The notes beneath the pieces are model-generated. The model was not told where the DNA came from and ran no database searches. It was given only the letters and a program-made list of their open reading frames with translations. Shown piece after piece: positions 36,662-44,427 of a stretch of DNA of 64,000 bases. The position numbers and the translations under genes are program-made. This DNA is from Phyllobacterium sp. OV277 (lineage in GTDB: Bacteria > Pseudomonadota > Alphaproteobacteria > Rhizobiales > Rhizobiaceae), in the NCBI RefSeq assembly GCF_900104355.1, contig NZ_FNIY01000005.1, forward strand, positions 124,001-188,000, in the 5' to 3' direction. Within the stretch, counting starts at the first letter, position 1. Each line of letters begins with the position of its first letter.

Positions 36662-37041
36662 CCCACTTCGTAAATCTCGATGGGAAGACCATCAGGATCA
36701 GCAAAGAATGTGAAGGCGCGTTTGGTATAGGGGTCAATCCGTACAGCCTCAGTCTCGACACCCCTCTCCTGCAACAAAGCCAGAGTATCGGCGACGGACT
36801 CAACGGCAAATGCGAGATGCCGAAGACCACACGCTTCAGGCCGCGACGGACGTGCCGGAGAGTGCGGGAAATGAAACAACTCAATCTGGGCATCGCCAGA
36901 CCTTAAATCACACTTCCAAGACTGACTATCTGATCGCCAGTTTTCACCAATAATCTCGTAACCGAGCTTCTCAATATAGAACGCCTTGGACCGATCATAA
37001 TCGCTGCAAATGACTGCGACGTGGTGAAAGCGTGAAAACAT
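36658..37041 (-). CDS. VOC-family (glyoxalase I-like) metalloprotein
   Basis: A 127-aa single-domain vicinal oxygen chelate protein (FHHVAVICSDYDRSKAFYIEKLGYEIIGE at the start, FFADPDGLPIEIYEV at the end). The His and Glu metal ligands are conserved. It resembles the YaeR/Gly_Oxase-like group of unknown substrate. Confidence 0.88.
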   Translation of the reverse strand: MFSRFHHVAVICSDYDRSKAFYIEKLGYEIIGENWRSDSQSWKCDLRSGDAQIELFHFPHSPARPSRPEACGLRHLAFAVESVADTLALLQERGVETEAVRIDPYTKRAFTFFADPDGLPIEIYEVG

Positions 37042-37128
37042 GGCTATTCCTATGTGTGCTGGCCAATGCCATGCATATGACTTGGCTTGTCATTCCTCTG
37101 GCACGCTCAAGCAATATTTATTGACTGC

Positions 37129-37809
37129 CTACCACGTATTGAAGCGAACACCCGCGCGAATTTGATGCGTTTTGATCCCGTCATCGCTGACAGTCACGTC
37201 TCCGTTTTTGTACAGGTCGGCGCCGTTAATGTTCGCGTAGCGATAGCCGAGGTCCAATTTTAGCCTCGGCGTCACATCAATGGCAACACCCGCCATGAGC
37301 GCCCATTCAAAACGATTGGTGTCACCGGATTTGAGACCCGGATAGACAGGGCCCTGAAAGTCGTAGTTGACATTGGCAAAGCCGACGCCACCACCGACAT
37401 AGGGCGTAATGCCATAATATTTGCCGAGATCCACATAGGCGTTCGCCATGGCTTCCCAGAGGTCGGCAGTGGTTTCAAAATAAGTTGTATCGCGCTGGCT
37501 GTAGCCGACGGTGACATCGCCACGCAGATAATCATTGAACTGATAGCCAATGCCGATAAACGGCGAAAATCCGCGTTTCATTTCATAGTCACTCGGAGAA
37601 CTGCCGCCGACAAAGTCGACTTTGGCTTTTACGTCGGACTTAAAATTGTAAGCCACGTCGCCGCGCAGATACCAGCCTGACGCTTGTTCAAGCGGCGCAT
37701 ATACAGGGACCTCCGGTGGATAGGCTTGTCCAAGATCGGCAGCAAGAACAGGTCCTCCAAAGAATGAGAATAAGGAGGCAGCAGAAAGGACTGTTATGTT
37801 CAAACGCAT
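37129..37809 (-). CDS. Omp25/Omp31-like outer-membrane beta-barrel protein
   Basis: A 226-aa outer-membrane protein with a signal peptide (ending GGPVLAADL) and an eight-stranded barrel pattern of alternating residues. It ends in an aromatic residue (IRAGVRFNTW), the signal for outer-membrane assembly. WYLRGDVAYNFKSD at the mature N-terminus is the Brucella/rhizobial Omp25/31/RopB-like opening. It probably acts as a structural porin-like protein. Confidence 0.88.
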   Translation of the reverse strand: MRLNITVLSAASLFSFFGGPVLAADLGQAYPPEVPVYAPLEQASGWYLRGDVAYNFKSDVKAKVDFVGGSSPSDYEMKRGFSPFIGIGYQFNDYLRGDVTVGYSQRDTTYFETTADLWEAMANAYVDLGKYYGITPYVGGGVGFANVNYDFQGPVYPGLKSGDTNRFEWALMAGVAIDVTPRLKLDLGYRYANINGADLYKNGDVTVSDDGIKTHQIRAGVRFNTW

Positions 37810-38521
37810 CGTGAAATCCCGAGATGATCGTCAGAGAGGTAAACTTCCGTTGTCTATACTTTAGGTTGAGCCCGTTAAGTTCTGGTTAAGCATAATTTGA
37901 AAAGCAAATGCCTGGCACACCAACTGGATTTGGAGGTGTAATTGGTATATCAATCACTGGTTGGATTTGTGTCTGCAGGTGATGCCTCATGCACGACGAC
38001 GAGCAGGACAATATGAGTGAATATGCGCCATACCTCACCAGTTTGGTGCCATATCTCGTCGGCTTTTTTGTAATGGTGCCGTTGGTCATGTGGCTCGGCC
38101 GTTCTTGCAGCCATATTCTTCCATAATTATGGAATCTTCGATTGACGGAACGTCAAAAACCACAATAAATTGGGAGTGTCATTTCCGACAGGCCATCCAG
38201 CAATTGGTGAGCATGACGCCGCGCGATCCCTTCCGCACCTTTCTCTGGCTTGCCCCCATAGCTTTGTTTGTTTTTGCCTGCACCTGGCTGATTGGATACA
38301 GTTCCTTCCACTCCCGATCGCACTACAAAGCGATGTTTTGCGCTGTGCAACACGATCCGGAATTATCCGAAATGAAGCGTAAAAATGCGGGCTGGGCCCA
38401 CAGCATTTGCCATCAGGACTGGTGACGCTGAGGGTGCACTGAACCTTCCAGATTGCATTGCGCGCAACAGCGAATAAGCTTTGAACACGACTCACCGCAA
38501 CCTGATCAAGAAGCGGAATTC
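37810..38521. other. 712-bp region without a well-supported gene
   Basis: Between the outer-membrane protein and the histone deacetylase-like gene no frame has family-level support. The first 180 bp are A/T-rich and probably hold the porin promoter. A 45-codon frame at 37989-38126 has a ribosome-binding site (listed separately). A plus-strand frame at 38129-38425 contains one hydrophobic helix (FLWLAPIALFVFACTWLIGY) but lacks a convincing start signal and resembles nothing I know. Confidence 0.5.
37989..38126 (+). CDS. Possible small single-pass membrane protein (45 aa)
   Basis: ATG at 37989 with AGGTGA 6 bp upstream, ending at TAA 38126. The product has an acidic N-terminus (MHDDEQDNMSEY) and one hydrophobic helix (LVPYLVGFFVMVPLVMWLG). 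I do not recognise it. Coding status rests only on the start signal and the helix. Confidence 0.3.
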   Translation: MHDDEQDNMSEYAPYLTSLVPYLVGFFVMVPLVMWLGRSCSHILP

Positions 38522-39580
38522 ATGAAACTGTTCTTTGCCAGCCAGCAAATGGCGCACCAGCCCAAACAATATATGATCAATGGCCGGATTACCGATCCAC
38601 TTGAAAATCCGGCACGCGCCCACACGCTGATCGATGCCCTGACGAAACTGGGATTTTCGCAGGAAGAGCCGGGCGATGCGGGGCTTGATCCCATCCACGC
38701 CGTGCACGCTGATCACTACGTCGCTTTCCTGCGAACCGCCTATGACAGGTTCATGCAGTTGCCAAACCATGGGCCCGAAGTGCTGCCGAATGTCAGTGCA
38801 TATCAGGGCGCTGGCCAAGATTTGGCCGCACGTTCACGCCCGCGACCAACAGGCGTTTTGGGTCAGGCTGGCTGGTACATCAATGGGCTCTCCTGCGCGA
38901 TGATGGAACACACCTATGCGGCGGCCTATGCATCTGCACAGACAGCAATTGCCGCAGCCGATGCCGTCTTGAATGGTGCGCGGGCGTCATTTGCGCTTTG
39001 CCGCCCACCCGGCCATCACGCCTATGCGGATCGCGCAGCGGGCTTTTGCTATTTCAACAACGCGGCAATTATCGCCCAACGCCTGCGCCAGCAACATGAC
39101 CGCGTGGCGATCATCGATTTTGATACGCATCATGGTGATGGCACACAGGCCATTTTCTATACCCGCGACGATGTGTTTTTTGGTTCCACTCACACCGATC
39201 CATCAAACTACTATCCGCATTACAGCGGCTATGCGGACGAGACAGGTGCCGGTGCGGGCCAAGGCGCCAATCTTAATCTGCCTTTGTCCGAAGGCAGCGG
39301 CGATGATGCATTTATCGAGGCCAACCGGAAACTGGCCGATGCGGTTGCCAGACATGGATCGACCGCATTGGTGATATCGGCAGGCTGGGACGCACACCAC
39401 AACGACCCTCTGTCAAAACTCAAGGTTACCACGGAGGCCTATGCGGAAATCGGGAATATATGGGGCGCGGTCGATCTGCCAACCGTGATTGTTCAGGAAG
39501 GCGGCTATTCACTGAGCGCCGTTGCCGAAGCAGCGCCCCGTTTCATGGCTGCCTATCAGGAATCACGGGACAGGTCGTAG
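38522..39580 (+). CDS. Histone deacetylase-family acetylpolyamine amidohydrolase
   Basis: A 352-aa class II HDAC-fold zinc amidohydrolase. RPPGHHAYADRAAGFCYFNN carries the charge-relay histidines (165-166). DFDTHHGDGT provides zinc ligands Asp201 and His203, and AGWDAHHNDPL the third. Length and sequence fit bacterial acetylpolyamine amidohydrolases (AphA type), which remove acetyl groups from acetylputrescine, cadaverine or spermidine. The ATG at 38522 matches the usual family start (MKLFFASQQMAHQPKQYM). It is followed after 33 bp by an MFS transporter, probably in one unit. Confidence 0.9.
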   Translation: MKLFFASQQMAHQPKQYMINGRITDPLENPARAHTLIDALTKLGFSQEEPGDAGLDPIHAVHADHYVAFLRTAYDRFMQLPNHGPEVLPNVSAYQGAGQDLAARSRPRPTGVLGQAGWYINGLSCAMMEHTYAAAYASAQTAIAAADAVLNGARASFALCRPPGHHAYADRAAGFCYFNNAAIIAQRLRQQHDRVAIIDFDTHHGDGTQAIFYTRDDVFFGSTHTDPSNYYPHYSGYADETGAGAGQGANLNLPLSEGSGDDAFIEANRKLADAVARHGSTALVISAGWDAHHNDPLSKLKVTTEAYAEIGNIWGAVDLPTVIVQEGGYSLSAVAEAAPRFMAAYQESRDRS

Positions 39581-39613
39581 ACGAAACCATTTGGAAGAGC
39601 GGGGGACGAGGGA

Positions 39614-40939
39614 ATGACACAAGCAACCATTGAGAGGCAACCGATCCGGGCTGCCTTGGGAGCCTTCGTCGGCACCATGATCGAATGGTACGATTTCTAT
39701 ATCTACGGAACAGCGGCGGCGCTGGTTTTCGGCGATGTGTTCTTTGCATCCACCGACCCGATCATGGGTATCCTCGCATCTCTCGGCACGTTTGCGATTG
39801 GCTTCGTTGCCCGGCCTTTCGGCGCTTTGCTCTTCGGTCATTTCGGTGACAAGGTTGGCCGCAAGAAATCCCTGATTATCACTCTGCTGTTGATGGGCGT
39901 TGCAACAGTTCTGATTGGTCTCTTGCCAAGCTTTCATTCTATTGGCCTGACGGCTGCAGTTCTTCTCGTGGTGCTGCGTCTGGTGCAAGGCGTTGCGGTG
40001 GGCGGGGAATGGGGCGGCGCGGTTCTCATTGCCGCAGAACATGCCCCGCCGCGCTGGCGGACCTTTCTGGCATCTGCCCCGCAATATGGCAGTCCCGTCG
40101 GCCTTATTCTGGCCACCCTCGCCTTCCGTACAGTTTCCGACCTGCCTCAGGAGGATTTTCTAAGCTGGGGTTGGCGCGTGCCGTTCCTCCTGAGCGGCGT
40201 TCTGATCATCTTCGCTTTCATCATTCGCGCAGGTATCAATGAAAGTCCGGAACTTCTGGAGCGGCTAAAGGAGAAATCGGTTCAAAGCGTTATCCCGGCC
40301 AAGGAAATATTCCGTACAAAGAAAATGTCCTTGCTGCTTGGCATGGGGTTGTGCCTGCTGGGTGTCGCTGGCTTCTATTTCATCACCACCTTGATGATGA
40401 CATTCACAACCACATCACTCGGCATCAATCGTTCTGATATGCTGGTGTTGATTTCCTGGGTTGGTGTGGTCGAACTGTTCGCCTTTCCCGCCGGTTCCTA
40501 CATCGCCACGCGATATGGTGAACGCTTCCTGCTGGTTGCAATGGCCGGTGCGGCTCTGCTCTTTGCCATTCCCATGATGATGCTGATCGTTTCCGGCAAT
40601 CTGACCAACATCTATATCGCTATCCTCGGAGCGACTGTCTTTCTCGCAGCCCACTACGCTGTCATGGCGCCATTCCTGACGCGCGCCTTTCCCGTACATC
40701 TGCGTTACACGGGTATTTCGCTGTGTTCTTCCCTGAGCGGTGCCATTTTCAGCGGATTGACCCCCGTCATCGGTGTCTGGCTCGTGCACAAATACGGGGT
40801 TCAATGGGCACCCCTGGCATTCCTGTTCATATTCATTGCGGGAGCGAGTTTTATATCCAGTCTCCTCTTACCTGTGGATGACAGCGCAGCAGAAGCGCGG
40901 GCAACTCCGGCAACAGACCCTGTTCAAAGCAGCGCCTGA
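39614..40939 (+). CDS. MFS transporter, metabolite:proton symporter type (ProP/ShiA-like)
   Basis: A 441-aa, 12-helix major facilitator of the MHS family. The N-terminus GAFVGTMIEWYDFYIYGTAAALVF is diagnostic. GHFGDKVGRKKSLI is the loop 2-3 motif, and RLVQGVAVGGEWGGAVLIAAEHAP is helix 4-5. Family substrates include shikimate, proline-betaine, ketoglutarate and dicarboxylates. Its neighbour suggests an acetylated amine or its breakdown product. Confidence 0.9.
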   Translation: MTQATIERQPIRAALGAFVGTMIEWYDFYIYGTAAALVFGDVFFASTDPIMGILASLGTFAIGFVARPFGALLFGHFGDKVGRKKSLIITLLLMGVATVLIGLLPSFHSIGLTAAVLLVVLRLVQGVAVGGEWGGAVLIAAEHAPPRWRTFLASAPQYGSPVGLILATLAFRTVSDLPQEDFLSWGWRVPFLLSGVLIIFAFIIRAGINESPELLERLKEKSVQSVIPAKEIFRTKKMSLLLGMGLCLLGVAGFYFITTLMMTFTTTSLGINRSDMLVLISWVGVVELFAFPAGSYIATRYGERFLLVAMAGAALLFAIPMMMLIVSGNLTNIYIAILGATVFLAAHYAVMAPFLTRAFPVHLRYTGISLCSSLSGAIFSGLTPVIGVWLVHKYGVQWAPLAFLFIFIAGASFISSLLLPVDDSAAEARATPATDPVQSSA

Positions 40940-41001
40940 TCCGAAGGTTCGACACCCATGACCAAATTTGCCCCCATACAATTGGGAGCAAGCATATAGC
41001 G

Positions 41002-41036
41002 TTCAGCTACCCTGTGTTGTAAACTGGGTAGCTGAA
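41002..41036. terminator. Inverted repeat after the MFS gene
   Basis: An 11-bp perfect stem (TTCAGCTACCC at 41002-41012, GGGTAGCTGAA at 41026-41036) with a 13-nt loop, 62 bp after the MFS stop. No T run follows, so intrinsic termination is uncertain. The remaining 160 bp before the next gene include an AAGGAGG at 41125-41131 that is too far from the ATG at 41198 to be its ribosome-binding site. Confidence 0.5.
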
Positions 41037-41197
41037 AGGTTCGGGGGATTCCTGCCAGTCCCATAAAATTTACCAGCTGCCATCCATTTTTGCCCTCCAA
41101 TTCATTGCACCTAATGGTTTCAAAAGGAGGATCTCACCGAAACACAACCTATTAGAATTGTTCAGAATTCAGCTTATTTGACAGCTTACGGTTACCC

Positions 41198-43912
41198 ATG
41201 GAAAAAAGTCTAACACGCTACATCTGGTCGAACACACGGTTCCAGCAAATATGGATATTGACGGTCGTTGCGGCCTCTATGGTCCCGTATTTCCTGTCGT
41301 TCGATTTGCCGAAACAGATTGTCAACGGCCCCATACAGGGCACCGGATTTGAAGCTGAGGGTGCGACCCAGACCTTCATGCGCATCCAGTACACCCTGCC
41401 CTATTTCGGCAAAGTGATGTTTTTCGAAGGGCTGCAACTGACGCGCTTCCAGATGCTGATGGCCCTGAGCCTCGTATTTCTGTTGCTCGTTGTCATCAAC
41501 GGTCTCTTCAAGCTCTATATCAACACATATAAGGGCCGGCTTGGCGAACGCATGTTGCGCCGCATTCGCTTTGAATTGATTGATCGCGTTTTGCGGTTTC
41601 CGCCCAGCCAGTTCAAACGGGTGAAATCAGCCGAAATTGCCACGATGATCAAGGACGAGGTGGAGCCGATGGGTGGCTTCACGGGCGATGCTTTTGTCCA
41701 GCCGGCCCTTCTCGGGGGACAAGCCATTACGGCGCTTGTTTTCATTATCCTGCAGAATTTCTGGCTTGGAATGATCGCAGCAGGCATTGTCGCCGTGCAA
41801 GGCGTTGTCATTCCGCGCATGCGCAAAAAACTGCTTGAGCTTGGGCGTCAGCGCCAGTTAACGGCGCGCGAACTATCGGGCCGTGTTGGTGAAATTGTCG
41901 ACGGTATCGGCACCATTCACGGCAATGATACCTCCAATTACGAGCGCGCTGATATTGCAGCACGTCTCGGACTGATCTTCTCGATCCGCTATGATCTTTA
42001 TCAGTGGAAATTCCTGGTTAAATTCATCAACAACTTCCTCGCGCAGGTTACGCCCTTCCTGTTTTACTCCATCGGCGGCGTACTGGCATTGCAGGGCCGT
42101 CTCGATATCGGCCAGCTCGTTGCGGTTATCAATGCCTATAAGGACCTGCCCGGCCCGTTAAAGGAACTGATCGACTGGGATCAGTCGCGTCAGGACGTTC
42201 AGATCAAATATGCGCAGGTTGTCGAGCAGTTCAATGTCGATATGCTTGTTGACCCGCGTATCCAGGCAGTTGTTCACGACCCCGTGGGCAAGCTGGAACA
42301 TTCTCTGAACGCAGTGAACCTTACGCTTTCTGACGATAGTGGCGCTCGTCTGGTCGAACATGTTTCACTTGAAATCAAGCTTGGCGAGACAGTTGCCATC
42401 GTTGGTACCAGCGGCAGCGGTGGTGAGGCAATTGCCGAGGCGTTTGCCCGCCTCCTGTGGCCCGATTCCGGCCGCATCACCATTGATGGCAAGGATATTC
42501 TCGAACTGCCGGAATCCATCACCGGCCGCCGTATCGCCTATGCTGCCTCGGACGCTTATTTCTTCCATGGAACACTGCGCGACAATCTTCTTTATGGTCT
42601 CAAACACGCTCCGTTGACGAAGGTTGAGTATGAGGGCGCGAAGGCAACCAAGTACAAGTGGAACATCAATGAGGCTCGCCTTGCGGGCAATCCCGATCTT
42701 GATCTCAACAGTGATTGGGTGGATTACCAGTCCGCAGGTGTCACAGGTCCACATGATCTCTTCACCGTGGTAAGACCCGTGCTGGAAGCGGTGATGATCT
42801 CGCAGGATATTGTCGATCTGGCACTTCGCTCGCAGGTGGATACTGCAACGCATGCCGATCTTACAAGCCGCATCGTGGAATTGCGCCAGGCCTTGCGCAA
42901 AAGCCTCAAGGATGAGGACCTCGACGGGCTCGTGGTGCCGTTTGAACCGAAGGCCTACAACCCACAGGCAACCATCGGCGAGAACCTGCTTTTCGGCACG
43001 GTGAAACGCCCGATGATGACCAACCTGAAGCTTGCCGCCCATCCGTACTTCCGTTCCGTATTGCGGGACAGCGGTTTGAACATCGATCTGTACAATATGG
43101 GTCTCGAAATCGCAGCCAACGCGATTGAACTGTTCGAGGATTTGCCCCCAGATCATCCGTTCTTCCAGCAATTGACGTTCATGACTGCGGATGACATTCC
43201 GACGTATCAATTGCTGTTGCAAAAGCTGCAGGGACGCGATTTCGATGCGGCTTCACCGGATGAACGGTCAAGCATCATCCGCCTGAGTTTTGCCTATATT
43301 GAGCCAAGACACCGTTTTGGTCTTCTGACCGATGAGCTCATGGCTAAGATTGTCGATGCGCGGCTTCGTTTCCACAAAAACCTGCCGGATGATCTTAAAG
43401 CTGTGGTCGAACGCTATGATGCCAAGAAGTTCATCACATCGGCCAACCTGATGGACAATGTTCTCTTTGGCAGAATTGGATTTACCCAGGCAGACGGGCC
43501 GGAACGCATACGCGTTATCCTGCGTGATCTTTTCGATAAGCTCGGTCTTTATGACAGCGTGCTATCGATCGGTCTGGATTTCGATGTCGGCTCGGGCGGC
43601 AAACGGATCACCAATGTGCAACGACAGAAGCTGAACGTCGCCAGAGCCCTGCTCAAGCGCGCTGATTATGTGATCTTCAACCGTCCATTGCCTGCCCTTG
43701 ATCAGCGTGTGCAGGATCAAATCATGCGTAATATCCTGCAAGACCTGCATGTCGAGGGCCATGCACCTGCAATCATCTGGGTGTTGGCTAATTCTTCTCT
43801 GGCAAACTTGTTTGATCGCGTCCTCGTGTTCGACCGTGGTACTTTGGTTGAAGACGGAACACACGCGACTCTTTTGGAGAAAAACGGTATATTCAAAGAA
43901 CTAGTATCGTAA
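41198..43912 (+). CDS. ABC exporter-like protein with catalytically dead nucleotide-binding domain
   Basis: A 904-aa protein. Residues 1-330 form a type-IV exporter membrane domain with two early helices and further ones around 85-105, 170-205 and 280-310. Residues 370-904 follow an ABC ATPase plan, but each catalytic motif is changed. Walker A is GTSGSGGE (403-410, Lys and Ser/Thr replaced by Gly and Glu). The signature position is ITNVQ (804-808), Walker B ends FNRP (827-830) where Asp-Glu is expected, and the switch His is absent (VLANSS). About 340 residues are inserted between Walker A and the signature region. A (D/E)N(L/V)L(Y/F)G motif occurs three times, at 462, 595 and 753. An ATP-independent or regulatory role is inferred. 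A stop codon at 41180 excludes earlier starts. Confidence 0.85.
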   Translation: MEKSLTRYIWSNTRFQQIWILTVVAASMVPYFLSFDLPKQIVNGPIQGTGFEAEGATQTFMRIQYTLPYFGKVMFFEGLQLTRFQMLMALSLVFLLLVVINGLFKLYINTYKGRLGERMLRRIRFELIDRVLRFPPSQFKRVKSAEIATMIKDEVEPMGGFTGDAFVQPALLGGQAITALVFIILQNFWLGMIAAGIVAVQGVVIPRMRKKLLELGRQRQLTARELSGRVGEIVDGIGTIHGNDTSNYERADIAARLGLIFSIRYDLYQWKFLVKFINNFLAQVTPFLFYSIGGVLALQGRLDIGQLVAVINAYKDLPGPLKELIDWDQSRQDVQIKYAQVVEQFNVDMLVDPRIQAVVHDPVGKLEHSLNAVNLTLSDDSGARLVEHVSLEIKLGETVAIVGTSGSGGEAIAEAFARLLWPDSGRITIDGKDILELPESITGRRIAYAASDAYFFHGTLRDNLLYGLKHAPLTKVEYEGAKATKYKWNINEARLAGNPDLDLNSDWVDYQSAGVTGPHDLFTVVRPVLEAVMISQDIVDLALRSQVDTATHADLTSRIVELRQALRKSLKDEDLDGLVVPFEPKAYNPQATIGENLLFGTVKRPMMTNLKLAAHPYFRSVLRDSGLNIDLYNMGLEIAANAIELFEDLPPDHPFFQQLTFMTADDIPTYQLLLQKLQGRDFDAASPDERSSIIRLSFAYIEPRHRFGLLTDELMAKIVDARLRFHKNLPDDLKAVVERYDAKKFITSANLMDNVLFGRIGFTQADGPERIRVILRDLFDKLGLYDSVLSIGLDFDVGSGGKRITNVQRQKLNVARALLKRADYVIFNRPLPALDQRVQDQIMRNILQDLHVEGHAPAIIWVLANSSLANLFDRVLVFDRGTLVEDGTHATLLEKNGIFKELVS

Positions 43913-43959
43913 TACTCTGCGTTCTGGGTAGAGTAGCACTTTGGGGGTAATGGACGTTC

Positions 43960-44409
43960 ATGCTTCTGAAAGACGAAGTCGAAATGTTGCGGCGGATTCC
44001 GCTGTTTTCGGGTGTGGCGCCAGCAAAGCTGAAGCTTCTGGCGTTTACGTCGGATCGTGTCAGCTACCGCGCTGAACAGGCTCTGTTCCGTCAAGGCGAT
44101 ATGGCCGATGCGGCCTATGTCATACTTTCAGGCACGGCTGATGTCAGCGTTGATACGCCCAACGGGCTGATCAAGGTGGCTGAAGTCGAACATGATTCCA
44201 TCGTGGGCGAGATCGCAATTCTCTGCGACGTGCAGCGCACAGCGACTGTTACCGCATCCACACCTCTCGAGGCCTTGCGTATCAGCAAGGAACATTTCCT
44301 CAAGCTGCTGAGCGACTATCCGGAGATGACCATCGAAATCATGCGCGTTTTGGCGAGCAGGCTAAGCCACACGACCGCGGAACTTTCGGAAGAGCGCAGC
44401 AAACACTGA
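43960..44409 (+). CDS. Stand-alone cyclic-nucleotide-binding domain protein
   Basis: A 149-aa CAP-type cyclic-nucleotide-binding domain (LRRIPLFSGVAPAKLKLLAF opening). The phosphate-binding cassette VGEIAILCDVQRTATVTA retains the Glu and Arg that contact the ribose and phosphate. The typical C-terminal helices follow, and there is no DNA-binding domain. It should therefore bind cAMP or cGMP and act through a protein partner. It lies 47 bp downstream of the pseudo-ABC protein on the same strand, which is the obvious candidate partner. Confidence 0.9.
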   Translation: MLLKDEVEMLRRIPLFSGVAPAKLKLLAFTSDRVSYRAEQALFRQGDMADAAYVILSGTADVSVDTPNGLIKVAEVEHDSIVGEIAILCDVQRTATVTASTPLEALRISKEHFLKLLSDYPEMTIEIMRVLASRLSHTTAELSEERSKH

Positions 44410-44427
44410 TCCGAACTTGCTAATCCA

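Noticed and set aside
38129-38425. Possible small membrane protein upstream of the deacetylase gene
   Set aside because: One hydrophobic stretch, but no ribosome-binding site at a suitable start and no similarity I can name. Mentioned only in the note on the gene-poor region.
41125-41131. AAGGAGG as ribosome-binding site of the pseudo-ABC gene or a leader peptide
   Set aside because: It is 66 bp from the ATG at 41198, a stop codon at 41180 closes the frame, and no start codon follows at normal spacing.
42365-43222. 285-codon open frame on the minus strand within the pseudo-ABC gene
   Set aside because: I considered whether the odd insert of the ABC-like protein might be a separate gene on the other strand. 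The plus frame is continuous and keeps recognisable repeats through the region, and the antisense frame matches nothing I know.
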